The notes beneath the pieces are model-generated. The model was given only the letters and a program-made list of their open reading frames with translations, was not told the DNA's origin and did no database searches. Below, piece by piece: positions 31,228-39,653 of a DNA stretch of 44,242 bases (position 1 is the stretch's first letter; each line of letters starts with the position of its first letter). The DNA is from Streptomyces longispororuber. GTDB lineage: Bacteria > Actinomycetota > Actinomycetes > Streptomycetales > Streptomycetaceae. The translations under genes were made by a program, and so were the position numbers. The DNA lies in NCBI RefSeq assembly GCF_024448165.1, contig NZ_JAMOLN010000064.1, forward strand, positions 1-44,242, read 5' to 3'.

Positions 31228-32776
31228 ACCGGCCGACGACGCGCACGGCGCCCACGACGCGCCGGTCTCCGTCGAACTCACCGGCATCACCAAGGAGTTC
31301 CCCGGCACCCTCGCCAACGACCGCGTCGACCTCACGGTCCGGCGCGGCGAGATCCACGCGCTGATGGGCGAGAACGGCGCGGGCAAGTCGACCCTCATGT
31401 CGATCCTGTACGGGATGCTGCGCCCGGACGCGGGCACGGTGCGGGTCGACGGCCGCGAGGTCGCCTTCGCCAGCCCCGGTGACGCGATGGCCGCCGGGCT
31501 CGGCATGGTGCACCAGAGCTTCAAGCTGTTCGACTCGCTGACCGTCGCCGAGAACGTGGTGTACCGGGCCGAGCCGCGCCGCTATGGCCTCGTCGACCGG
31601 GCGGCGGCGCGCCGCCGGGTGACCGAACTCGCCGCGGCGCACGGCCTGTCCGTCGACCCGGACGCGCGCGTCGGCGATCTGCCGGTGGGCGTGCGCCAGC
31701 GCGTGGAGATCCTGAAGCTGCTGCACCGCGGCGCCCGCACCCTGATCCTCGACGAGCCGACCGCCGTGCTGACCCCGGCCGAGGCGGACGCGCTGTTCGG
31801 CGTGCTCCGCTCGCTCACCGACGAGGGCCGCACCGTCATCCTCGTCACGCACAAGCTGCGCGAGGTCCTGGAGGGCAGCGACAACGTGACGGTGCTGCGC
31901 GACGGCCGGGTCGTCGCCCGGCTGCGCACCGCCGACACGACCGCCGACGAGATCGCCTCCGCGATGACGGGCCGCGCCGTCGAGCTCGACCGGGTGCACG
32001 CGCCCGGCAGCCCGGGCGACGAGGTCCTGACGGTGTCGGGGCTCGCGACGGACGGGGTCCGCGACGCCGGACTCACCGTCCGGGCGGGCGAGATCGTCGG
32101 CATCGCGGGCGTCGCGGGCAACGGACAGAGCGAGCTGGTCGAGGCCCTCGCCGGGCTCCGTGCCGTCACCGCGGGACGGGTCACCCTGTCCGGCCACGAC
32201 ATCACGCACGCCTCGGCGGCCCGCCGCAGGCTCGCCGGCCTCGCGTACGTGCCGGAGGACCGGCACGCGGTGGGCACCGCGCCCGCCGCGTCCGTCGCCG
32301 ACAACCTCGCGATGGGCCATCACCGGACCGCCTTGTCCCGCAAGGGAGTTCTGGCCCCGAAGGCGGTGCGCGAGCACGCCCGCGCACTGATCGGACGGTT
32401 CGGCGTGAAGGCGTCGTCGCCGCAGGTCGCCGCGAGCGCACTGTCCGGCGGCAATCTGCAGAAGCTCCTCATCGGGCGTGAACTCGCCCACGAGGCCCCG
32501 CTGCTGCTCGTCGAGCAGCCGACGCGCGGCGTCGACATCGGCGCTGTCCAGCACATCCACGACCAGCTGATCGCCTACCGCGACGCCGGCCACGCGGTCC
32601 TCCTCGTCTCCGCCGAGCTGAGCGAGATCCGCGGCCTCGCCGACCGGGTCCTGGTGATGTACGAGGGCCGCATCGTGGCGTCGTACCCGAAGAACGAGGC
32701 GGACGAGCGGACGCTCGGCCTCGCGATGGCCGGGGCCGCGCCCGATCCCGCGCCCTCCGCCCGGAAAGGGGCCTGA
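31208..32776 (+). CDS. Nucleoside ABC transporter ATP-binding protein (double nucleotide-binding domain)
   Basis: A 522-aa peripheral ATPase with two nucleotide-binding domains. Domain 1: Walker A GENGAGKST, signature-like LPVGVRQRVEIL and Walker B ILDEPTA. Domain 2: degenerate Walker A GVAGNGQSE, signature LSGGNLQK and LVEQPTRGVDIG with Glu shifted, the usual asymmetry of the YufO/RbsA type. It overlaps the lipoprotein gene by 20 nt and is followed one base later by a permease, so all four transporter parts are present, unlike the sugar operon earlier in the window. Confidence 0.95.
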   Translation: MTPPRPEPADDAHGAHDAPVSVELTGITKEFPGTLANDRVDLTVRRGEIHALMGENGAGKSTLMSILYGMLRPDAGTVRVDGREVAFASPGDAMAAGLGMVHQSFKLFDSLTVAENVVYRAEPRRYGLVDRAAARRRVTELAAAHGLSVDPDARVGDLPVGVRQRVEILKLLHRGARTLILDEPTAVLTPAEADALFGVLRSLTDEGRTVILVTHKLREVLEGSDNVTVLRDGRVVARLRTADTTADEIASAMTGRAVELDRVHAPGSPGDEVLTVSGLATDGVRDAGLTVRAGEIVGIAGVAGNGQSELVEALAGLRAVTAGRVTLSGHDITHASAARRRLAGLAYVPEDRHAVGTAPAASVADNLAMGHHRTALSRKGVLAPKAVREHARALIGRFGVKASSPQVAASALSGGNLQKLLIGRELAHEAPLLLVEQPTRGVDIGAVQHIHDQLIAYRDAGHAVLLVSAELSEIRGLADRVLVMYEGRIVASYPKNEADERTLGLAMAGAAPDPAPSARKGA

Positions 32777-32777
32777 G

Positions 32778-33857
32778 ATGGCGGCCTCACCCGTCTCCCC
32801 GGTGCGCGTCCTGCGCTCCCCCGTCTTCTTCTCGGTCGCCGCGGCCGTCGTCATCGGGGCGCTGTTCCTGATCGGCACCGGCGCCGACCCGGTCGCCGCC
32901 TACCGGGCCGTCATCACCGGCTCGCTCGGCTCGGCCGGCATCGGCTCGACGCTGACGACCGGGACGAGCGTCCTCGGCATGGCCCTGGCCCTCGCGATCC
33001 CGTTGCGCGCCGGACTGATCAACCTGGGCGGGGACGGCCAGTTGGTCCTCGGCGGCATCTCGGCCGCCGCGGTCGGCCTCTACTCGCCGCTGCCCGCCCC
33101 GCTCACCACGGTCCTGGCCGTCCTCGCCGCAATGGCGGCCGGCGCGCTGTACGCGGCGCTCGCCGCCCTGTGCGACATCCGGTTCGGCGTACCGCTCCTG
33201 GTGAGCAGCCTCCTGCTGTCGTACCCGGCGTCGTCGCTCGCCTCCTACCTTGTGCGCTACCCGCTCAAGGAGCCGGGCTCCAGCCTGCCCCAGACGCGGC
33301 GGCTGCCCGACGGCGTGGAACTGCCCGCGTTCGGCACGTCGACCGTCACCGTCGGACTCGTCCTGGTGGCGCTCGCCGCCGTCGCGTACCACGTCGTCGA
33401 CTCCCGGACCGCGGTCGGCTACGAGATGCGGATGACCGGGCTCAACCCCCGCTTCTCCGCGTACGCGGGCGTGGCGCGCGGACCGCAGACGCTGCGCCTG
33501 ATGGCGGTGTCCGGAGCACTGGCCGGACTCGTCGGGGCGGTCGGGGTGCTCAGCTTCCCCTACCGCTTCCTCGACGGGTCGCTCACGGCGCCCGGCTACA
33601 CCTGGACCGGTCTGACGGCGGCGCTGCTCGCGGCTGCCGCGCCGCTCGGCACGGTGCTCGCCTCCTTCTTCTTCGCGGTCCTCCAGGTCGGCGGACTGTC
33701 GATGGAGCGGACCACCGAGGTGCCGCGCGAACTGACGCAGGTGCTCCAGGCGATCGTGATCGTGTTCCTCGCGGCGCGGCTGCGCATCACCTGGCGCCCG
33801 AAGAAGCGGCGGGACGCCGCGGAGCAGCTCACCACCGAGAAGGCGGAGGCCGCCTGA
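32778..33857 (+). CDS. Nucleoside ABC transporter permease 1 (YufP type)
   Basis: A 359-aa membrane permease of the branched-chain/nucleoside superfamily with about eight to nine hydrophobic helices. Characteristic segments are PLRAGLINLGGDGQLVLGG and EMRMTGLNPRFSAYAG. The C-terminus is a charged cytoplasmic tail. It starts one base after the ATPase stop, and its TGA shares an A with the next ATG (TGATG), so the stoichiometry of the two permeases is likely kept by coupling. Confidence 0.93.
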   Translation: MAASPVSPVRVLRSPVFFSVAAAVVIGALFLIGTGADPVAAYRAVITGSLGSAGIGSTLTTGTSVLGMALALAIPLRAGLINLGGDGQLVLGGISAAAVGLYSPLPAPLTTVLAVLAAMAAGALYAALAALCDIRFGVPLLVSSLLLSYPASSLASYLVRYPLKEPGSSLPQTRRLPDGVELPAFGTSTVTVGLVLVALAAVAYHVVDSRTAVGYEMRMTGLNPRFSAYAGVARGPQTLRLMAVSGALAGLVGAVGVLSFPYRFLDGSLTAPGYTWTGLTAALLAAAAPLGTVLASFFFAVLQVGGLSMERTTEVPRELTQVLQAIVIVFLAARLRITWRPKKRRDAAEQLTTEKAEAA

Positions 33858-34711
33858 TGTTCGACTCCGACCTGGTCCTGTCCGCGCTGCGCGCGCTCAC
33901 CCCGATCCTCCTCGCCGCGCTCGGCGGGGCCCTGTGCGAGCGCGCGGGCGTCTTCAACATCGGCCTCGAGGGCATGATGCTGATGGGCTGCTTCACCGCC
34001 GTCGCCACCAGCTGGTTCACCGGCAGCCCCTGGCTCGGCGTGCTGGCCGCCGCCCTCGCGGCCGCCGCGTACTCGCTGATCCTGGCCGTGGGCGCGGTGA
34101 CCCTGAAGGGCGACGCGGTCGTCCTGGGCGTCGCCATGAACCTGCTCGCCGTCGGCCTGACGAGCTTCCTGCTGCGTACGGTCTTCGGTGTGCAGGGCAC
34201 CTTCGACGACCCGGACCTCCTGGGTCTGACCGAGATCGCCGGCTTCTCGCCGCTGACCTGGCTGTCCTGGGCCGCGGTCGGCGTCGCCGCCGTGCTGCTG
34301 TCCCGGCACGCGTGGGGGCTGCGGCTGCGCGGCGTCGGCGAGGCACCGGACGCCGCCGCGACGCTGGGCGTGAGCCCGACGAAGTACAAGTACGGTGCGG
34401 TCCTCGTCTCGGGTGTCCTGTGCGGCCTCGCCGGGGCCCAGCTCGCGCTCGGCAACGTCACGCTGTTCTCCGAGAACATGACGGCGGGCCGTGGCTGGAT
34501 CGCCGTCGTCGCCGTGATGCTGGGCCGCGCCCTGCCGCTCGGCGTGCTGCTCGCCGCGCTGCTGTTCGGGCTCGCGGAGGCCGCCGGGTTCCGCCTCCAG
34601 GGCCTCGGCCTGCCGCAGCAGGCGACGGACGCGGCGCCGTACGTCGTCACCCTGATCGCCCTCTTCCTCACCACGGCCCGACGCCGTCGCACCACTGGAG
34701 CCTCCGCATGA
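33857..34711 (+). CDS. Nucleoside ABC transporter permease 2 (YufQ type)
   Basis: A 284-aa membrane permease, shorter than its partner as usual. Conserved segments: ERAGVFNIGLEGMMLMG, the VGEAPDAAATLGVSPTKYKY cytoplasmic loop and GRGWIAVVAVMLGRALP. Together with permease 1 it forms the heterodimeric channel. Its TGA overlaps the phosphorylase ATG (ATGA), tying the transporter directly to an intracellular nucleoside enzyme. Confidence 0.93.
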   Translation: MFDSDLVLSALRALTPILLAALGGALCERAGVFNIGLEGMMLMGCFTAVATSWFTGSPWLGVLAAALAAAAYSLILAVGAVTLKGDAVVLGVAMNLLAVGLTSFLLRTVFGVQGTFDDPDLLGLTEIAGFSPLTWLSWAAVGVAAVLLSRHAWGLRLRGVGEAPDAAATLGVSPTKYKYGAVLVSGVLCGLAGAQLALGNVTLFSENMTAGRGWIAVVAVMLGRALPLGVLLAALLFGLAEAAGFRLQGLGLPQQATDAAPYVVTLIALFLTTARRRRTTGASA

Positions 34712-35475
34712 GTGCCACCGCACCCGACCTGCTGCCCATCACCCGGATACCGCGCACGGGCCTGCCGCCGCGCGCCGTCGTCGTCGGCGACCCGGCGCGC
34801 GCCGCGGCCGTCGCCGACCTCCTGGACGACGCGAAGGAGGTCTCGTACCACCGCGAGTACCGGGTGTTCAGCGGGAGTTGGCGGGGTCTGCCGGTCGTCG
34901 TCGCCTCGCACGGCGTGGGCGGCCCGGGCGCGATCCTGCTGTTCCAGGAGCTGGCGGACGCGGGTGTGCGCACCTTCGTCCGGTTCGGTACGGCGGGTGC
35001 GATGCGCCGCGGCATCGGCGACGGCGACCTGGTGATCGCCGAGGCGGCGGTGCGCGACGACGGTGTGACGCAGCAGCTGGTGCCGGCCGAGTACCCGGCG
35101 GTGTCCGCGCCCGAGGCCGTGCTCGCCCTGACGCGGGCCGCGCGCGAGGCGGGGGCGCCGCACCACCGCGGCATCGTGTGGACGCGGGCGGCGTTCCAGC
35201 CCGGCCTGATCCCCCTGACCGCCTACGACAGGGCGGGGCTCGCCGCGATCGAGATGGAGCTGTCCGCGCTGTACGTGACGGCGTCGCTGCGCGGTCTCGT
35301 CGCGGGCGGCGTGCTGGTCGTCGACGGGGCGAACGCCGACGAGCTGGTCGACGAGGAGAACACCGGCGGCTACAACCCGCACCGCGAGGTCGTCGCCGAG
35401 GGCGTGGCCCGGGGCAGCGTCGTGGCGCTCGACGCGCTGCGGATCCTGGCGCAGGAGGAGAACCACGGTGTCTGA
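34708..35475 (+). CDS. NP-I nucleoside phosphorylase (uridine/purine phosphorylase-like)
   Basis: Phosphorolysis of a nucleoside to base plus pentose-1-phosphate. The 255-aa protein has the hexameric NP-I signatures: phosphate-binding VVGDPARAA at the start, SHGVGGPGA, FVRFGTAGAM and the nucleoside-binding EMELSALYV. It lacks the GGSG-type start of classical trimeric MTA phosphorylase. Its partners, a deaminase and, across the divergent promoter, mtnA, suggest methylthioinosine or another deaminated purine nucleoside as substrate. Uridine or inosine are fair alternatives. ATG 34708 overlaps the permease stop; the next gene starts 8 nt before its own end. Confidence 0.88.
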   Translation: MSATAPDLLPITRIPRTGLPPRAVVVGDPARAAAVADLLDDAKEVSYHREYRVFSGSWRGLPVVVASHGVGGPGAILLFQELADAGVRTFVRFGTAGAMRRGIGDGDLVIAEAAVRDDGVTQQLVPAEYPAVSAPEAVLALTRAAREAGAPHHRGIVWTRAAFQPGLIPLTAYDRAGLAAIEMELSALYVTASLRGLVAGGVLVVDGANADELVDEENTGGYNPHREVVAEGVARGSVVALDALRILAQEENHGV

Positions 35476-36766
35476 CCCGGTCGATCTGCTGGTCCACGGC
35501 GGCACCGTCCTCACGGTCGACGACGCCTCCACGGTCGTCCCGGACGGGGCCGTCGCCGTCCGCGACGGCGCGATCGTCGCCGTGGGCCCGGCCGCCGAGC
35601 TGCGCGCCCGCCACTCCCCCGCCGACGAGATCGACGCGCACGGCTGCCTCGTGCTGCCCGGCCTCGTCAACACGCACACCCATCTGGCGATGACACTGCT
35701 GCGCGGCACCGCCGACGACGTGACGCTCCAGGAGTTCCTCGGCCGGGTGGTGCCCGCCGAGGCCCGGCTGCTCAACCCCCGCAACGTGGCGGCCGCGGTG
35801 CGCGTCGCCGTCGCGGAGAGCGTACGGGCCGGGGTGACGTCGGCGCTCGACATGTACTGGTTCCACGAGGCCGCCGAGGAAGCGGCCCGGGAGGCCGGGT
35901 GGCGGCTGCACACGGGCCCGACCTTCATGGACGTGCCGGAGCCGCCGGACGCCCGGGAGTACGCGGCCCGTCTGGACTGGGCCCGCCGCGACCTGGCGGC
36001 CAGGACCCGGTCCCCCGGCACCCGTCCCGTCCTCTTCGCCCACTCGGCCTACACGCTCGCCCCCGACCAGCTCGTCGGGATCTTCGCGCTCGGCCGGGAG
36101 TTCGGCGCGCTGATCCACATCCACGCGGCGGAGAACGCGGCCGAGGTCGCCACCGTCGAGGCCCGGCACGGCAAGCGGCCGGTCGAACTCCTCGACTCCC
36201 TGGGCCTGTTGGGGCCCGACGTGCTGCTCGCGCACGCCGTCGACCTGACCGGCGGGGAGATCGTGGCGCTCGCCCGCACCGGCACGTCGGTCGCCCACTG
36301 TCCCGTCTCCAACCTCAAGCTGGGCTGCGGCATCGCGCCCGTGCCGCGGCTGCTGAGCGCGGGCGTCACCGTGGGCCTGGGCACCGACGGCGCCGTCAGC
36401 TCCAACACGCTCGACCTGCTGGGCGCCGTGCGCCAGGCCGCACTCGTCCACAAGGCGGGCGGCGACCCGACCGCGGTCGGCGCCGAGCAGGCGGTGCGGA
36501 TGGCGACCGTCGAGGGGGCCAGGGCGCTCGGCCTCGGCGCCGAGCTCGGCTCCCTGGAGCCGGGCAAGCGCGCGGACCTGATCGTCCTGGACCTGGGCCG
36601 GCCGCACCTCACCCCGCGCCACGACCCCTGGTCGATGCTGGCGTACGCCGCGCAGGCCTCCGACGTGCGGGACACCGTCGTCGATGGCAGGGTGCTGATG
36701 CGCGACCGCACACTGACGACGCTCGACGAGAGCGCCGTCCTGGCCGATCTGGAGGCCCTCGCATGA
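35468..36766 (+). CDS. Amidohydrolase of the MTA/SAH deaminase family
   Basis: A 432-aa metal-dependent deaminase. All amidohydrolase ligands are present: HxH in VNTHTHLAMTLLRG, His and Glu in IHIHAAENAAEV, His in LLAHAVDL and Asp in GLGTDGAVSSN. The VAHCPVSNLKLGCGIAPV segment is characteristic of the methylthioadenosine/S-adenosylhomocysteine deaminase (MtaD/TrzN-like) group. The expected reaction is conversion of the adenine moiety to hypoxanthine. Alternatives in the same group are aminodeoxyfutalosine, guanine or other aminopurine deaminases. GTG 35468, after AGGAGGAG, overlaps the phosphorylase by 8 nt. Confidence 0.9.
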   Translation: MSDPVDLLVHGGTVLTVDDASTVVPDGAVAVRDGAIVAVGPAAELRARHSPADEIDAHGCLVLPGLVNTHTHLAMTLLRGTADDVTLQEFLGRVVPAEARLLNPRNVAAAVRVAVAESVRAGVTSALDMYWFHEAAEEAAREAGWRLHTGPTFMDVPEPPDAREYAARLDWARRDLAARTRSPGTRPVLFAHSAYTLAPDQLVGIFALGREFGALIHIHAAENAAEVATVEARHGKRPVELLDSLGLLGPDVLLAHAVDLTGGEIVALARTGTSVAHCPVSNLKLGCGIAPVPRLLSAGVTVGLGTDGAVSSNTLDLLGAVRQAALVHKAGGDPTAVGAEQAVRMATVEGARALGLGAELGSLEPGKRADLIVLDLGRPHLTPRHDPWSMLAYAAQASDVRDTVVDGRVLMRDRTLTTLDESAVLADLEALA

Positions 36767-37374
36767 CCGGCCACGCCACCCGGGGCTTCGTCGGCCGCCC
36801 CCGCGTCCACAACCCCGGCCTGCCGCCGGGCCAGTACGACGCGCGCGACGACTGGCCCGTCCTGTCGGCCGAGGTGACCCCCGAACTCGCCCCGCGGGAC
36901 TGGACGTTCCGGATCGACGGGCTGGTCGCCGAGCCGCGCACCTGGACGTGGGACGAGGCGCAGGCGCTGCCCACCTCCTCCTACGAGGGCGACATCCACT
37001 GCGTGACGAGCTGGTCGAAGTTCGGGGTGCGCTTCGGGGGCGTCTCGCTCGACGTGTTCCTGGACGCCGTCCGCCCGGACGCGTCGGCCACCCACGTGGT
37101 GGCGTACTCGCACACCGGCTACACGACGAACCTGCCGCTCGCCGACGTGACGGGCGGCCGGGCGTGGGTCGCGTTCACCTACGAGGACGCGCCGCTGCCG
37201 TCCGAACACGGCGGCCCCGCCCGCCTGTTGGTGCCGCACCTCTACTTCTGGAAGAGCGCGAAGTGGCTCGCCGGACTGCGGCTGCTCGACCACGACGAGC
37301 CCGGTTTCTGGGAGCAGAACGGGTACCACGCCCGGGGCAACCCCTGGGAAGAACAGCGATACGCAGGTGACTGA
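36763..37374 (+). CDS. Sulfite-oxidase-fold molybdopterin oxidoreductase, cytosolic
   Basis: A 203-aa protein with the SUOX/YedY fold. The Mo-ligating Cys is that of DIHCVTSWSKFGV, preceded by the strand DWTFRIDGLV and followed by HTGYTTNLPL and the conserved PHLYFWKSAKW. There is no Tat or Sec signal, unlike periplasmic MsrP, so it works in the cytoplasm. It overlaps the deaminase by 4 nt and the reductase gene by 8 nt. Such proteins oxidise sulfite or reduce S- or N-oxides; the direction and substrate here are unknown, and the link to sulfur nucleosides is inference. Confidence 0.9.
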   Translation: MTGHATRGFVGRPRVHNPGLPPGQYDARDDWPVLSAEVTPELAPRDWTFRIDGLVAEPRTWTWDEAQALPTSSYEGDIHCVTSWSKFGVRFGGVSLDVFLDAVRPDASATHVVAYSHTGYTTNLPLADVTGGRAWVAFTYEDAPLPSEHGGPARLLVPHLYFWKSAKWLAGLRLLDHDEPGFWEQNGYHARGNPWEEQRYAGD

Positions 37375-38119
37375 CCAGGTGTCCGAGACCTTCACTCCCC
37401 CGACCCGGTTCGCCGTGCCCGGCCGGATCGCCGTGAGCAACCGGGCCGCCGCCACCTGGCAGCGCGCCGAGCTCACCGAGATCCGCCGGGAGACGCCGCT
37501 CGTGTCGACGTTCCGGTTCGCGGTGCCCGGCTGGCAGGGACATCTGCCGGGCCAGCACCTGATGCTGCGGCTGACCGCCGACGACGGCTACACGGCGCAG
37601 CGCCACTACTCGCTGGCGTCGCCGCCCGACGCCTCCGGGCACATCGAGCTCACCCTCGACCACGCCGAGGGCGGCGAGGTCTCCGGGTACCTGCACACGA
37701 TCGCCCGGGTCGGCGACGCGGTGGAGGTGCGCGGCCCGCTCAGCGGCTTCTTCGCGTGGCCGGGCGACCGGCCCGCACTGCTGGTCGGCGCGGGCTCGGG
37801 GGTGGTGCCGCTGATGTCGATGGTCCGCCACCACCGGCAGCACCGCCTCACCGTGCCGCTGCGCCTGTTCGTGTCCGCGCGCACCCGCGAGGACCTGATC
37901 TACGCCGACGAGTACGGGGCGGAGACGACCCCGGTGCTCACCCGCGAAGGAGAGCACCGGCGACTGGCCGCCGACCACCTGGCGCCGTGCTTCACGCCGG
38001 ATTCGCCGGCCTGGGAGGCGTACGTCTGCGGCTCGAACGCCTTCGCCGAGCACGCCTCCCGGCTCCTGGTCGAGCTGGGTCAGCCGGTGGAGCGCATCCG
38101 CATCGAGCGCTTCGGCTGA
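37367..38119 (+). CDS. FAD-dependent NAD(P)H oxidoreductase (ferredoxin-NADP reductase-like)
   Basis: A 250-aa soluble flavoreductase. Seen: FAD-binding RHYSLASPP, GQHLML before it, the NAD(P)-binding LLVGAGSGVVPLMSMVR and the C-terminal VCGSNAFAEHA. No iron-sulfur or heme domain is attached. It is the last gene of the operon, starts inside the molybdoprotein gene, and most likely passes electrons from NAD(P)H to that protein, which would favour a reductive role for the pair. GTG 37379 is an alternative start four codons later. Confidence 0.9.
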   Translation: MTDQVSETFTPPTRFAVPGRIAVSNRAAATWQRAELTEIRRETPLVSTFRFAVPGWQGHLPGQHLMLRLTADDGYTAQRHYSLASPPDASGHIELTLDHAEGGEVSGYLHTIARVGDAVEVRGPLSGFFAWPGDRPALLVGAGSGVVPLMSMVRHHRQHRLTVPLRLFVSARTREDLIYADEYGAETTPVLTREGEHRRLAADHLAPCFTPDSPAWEAYVCGSNAFAEHASRLLVELGQPVERIRIERFG

Positions 38120-38129
38120 CCCGCGCCGG

Positions 38130-39458
38130 TCACTGCCCGGCCCACCGCTTGATGGTGGCGGTCGCGGCGTCCCGCTGGTCCGTGGGCAGCGCCGAGATCC
38201 GGGCGCCGTGGTTGGACTTCGGCACGACGTACTTGTACGAGTCGTTCTTGCTGGGCGTGAACTGCTCGGCGCTCCACGGGTCGTTCTGCCCGTAGACGAA
38301 GAGCATCCGCTCCGACTGTGTGCGCACCCACTTGTCGACGCCCTTGATGACGGTGCCGTCGTAGGTGGTGCGCATGTCGGCCGGGAGCACCGAGTTCGGC
38401 TGGTAGATGTCGGGGTAGTGGCGCACGCCCTTGAGGTTCTTGAACTTCAGGTCGGCCCAGCCGAGTTGGGCGGCGGCCTGCCGGTAGTAGGGGCCCGAGC
38501 CGTTCGCGCCGAGCGTGGAGTCCTCGTAGATCGACAGGCCGTGGTCGAGGGACCACTGGTACAGCTCGTCGTCGGAGACGGCCTTCGCGTCGGGCACGGT
38601 CGGGCAGTTGTCGACCGAGCCGGACTGCCAGAAGTTCCACACCTGGTCCAGGACCGCGAACTCGTAGGCGCGGTCGGTGGTGCCGAGGGTGTCGGTGAAC
38701 GTGTAGCCCTCGTCCTTCGCCGTCTTCTCGAACTTCGGCAGCAGGGTGTCGCGGCGCACCAGCATCTCGCGCTGCACGGCGGCGAGCGCGGTCCGGCACT
38801 CCTTGGTGCCGACGGTGTCGAAGAACCGCTCGTAGGTGCTGTCGTCGTTGTTGTTGGCGTCGTTCGGGGCGACGTAGGCGACGACGCCGTCGTAGTCGCG
38901 CGGGTAGAAGCGGTAGTGGTACGTCGCCGTCATGCCGCCCTTGGAGCCGCCGGTGGCCAGCCACTTCGACGACTTCTCGTAGAGCGGTCTGATCGCCCGC
39001 ACGATGGCGTGCTCGTCGGCGGCCTCCTGCGGCACGGTCATCTTCGCCCAGGGGGTGGCGCCGGCCGGGACGGACGGGCCGAAGAAGCGGTGCTCGACGC
39101 TGAGCTGGTTGGCGTCGAGGATCGTGGTGGGTTCGCGGGTCGCCGAGGACAGGCCGTAGCCGCCGGTGTAGACGACGACGGGCTTCGCGGTCGACTTGTG
39201 CCAGATGGTGAACCGCTGCTCGAACGTGCCGAGCCGGGGCTCGGTGTGGTCGATCGGCTGCGTGATGGACAGGGCGTAGAGCGGGAAGCCCTCCTTGTCC
39301 GTCACGCCGGTGACGGTGACACCGGGTATCGCGCGCAGCTGGTCCTCGAAGGAGGCCTGGACGGTGGTCGCGGCGGCGGCCGGTGCCGCGGTGGCGGCGA
39401 GGGCTCCGGCGGTCAGGGCGGCGGACAACAGCAGCGTGGGTACGGTGCGCAGGCGCAC
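38130..39458 (-). CDS. Secreted S37-family tripeptidyl aminopeptidase
   Basis: A 442-aa exported serine peptidase that removes tripeptides from N-termini, as described for streptomycete S37/PS-10 enzymes. A Sec signal peptide covers about residues 1-30 (Leu/Ala-rich core ending APAAAA). The nucleophile motif is ATGGSKGGMTATY, a GQNDPWS loop probably holds the acid, and the His is in KSNHGARI. GTG 39458 was chosen for the GGGAGG five bases upstream; extending to 39497 adds a non-signal-like stretch. A 17-bp palindrome lies 41 nt upstream. It faces the convergent reductase gene at a 10-nt gap. Confidence 0.92.
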   Translation of the reverse strand: MRLRTVPTLLLSAALTAGALAATAAPAAAATTVQASFEDQLRAIPGVTVTGVTDKEGFPLYALSITQPIDHTEPRLGTFEQRFTIWHKSTAKPVVVYTGGYGLSSATREPTTILDANQLSVEHRFFGPSVPAGATPWAKMTVPQEAADEHAIVRAIRPLYEKSSKWLATGGSKGGMTATYHYRFYPRDYDGVVAYVAPNDANNNDDSTYERFFDTVGTKECRTALAAVQREMLVRRDTLLPKFEKTAKDEGYTFTDTLGTTDRAYEFAVLDQVWNFWQSGSVDNCPTVPDAKAVSDDELYQWSLDHGLSIYEDSTLGANGSGPYYRQAAAQLGWADLKFKNLKGVRHYPDIYQPNSVLPADMRTTYDGTVIKGVDKWVRTQSERMLFVYGQNDPWSAEQFTPSKNDSYKYVVPKSNHGARISALPTDQRDAATATIKRWAGQ

Positions 39459-39498
39459 GAAAGCCTCCCGGGTCGAGAAAACGGCGAGTTGGATCACT

Positions 39499-39515
39499 GT
39501 CTCGGTGACCGAGAC
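39499..39515. promoter_or_regulatory. 17-bp perfect dyad upstream of the S37 peptidase gene
   Basis: GTCTCGGT and ACCGAGAC flank a single central base (39507). The dyad is 41 nt before the GTG of the peptidase gene, in its expected promoter zone, so it probably binds a dimeric regulator. No regulator gene is next to it. Confidence 0.6.
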
Positions 39516-39597
39516 CTTAACCCGAGCCGTCCGCCCAGGAGTTGGGGTCGGGCGTCTTACTGTGCCGTTACTGTCCCGTCCGGGGCCCGGACATGCC

Positions 39598-39636
39598 GGA
39601 AGCCGGGTCCTGCCGCGGCGGCGGGACCCGGCTTCC
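39598..39636 (-). terminator. Strong terminator after the cyclophilin gene
   Basis: Two 13-nt arms, GGAAGCCGGGTCC (39598-39610) and GGACCCGGCTTCC (39624-39636), pair perfectly around a 13-nt loop, 17 nt after the cyclophilin stop. Confidence 0.88.
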
Positions 39637-39653
39637 GTACGGGGCGCGAGGGA

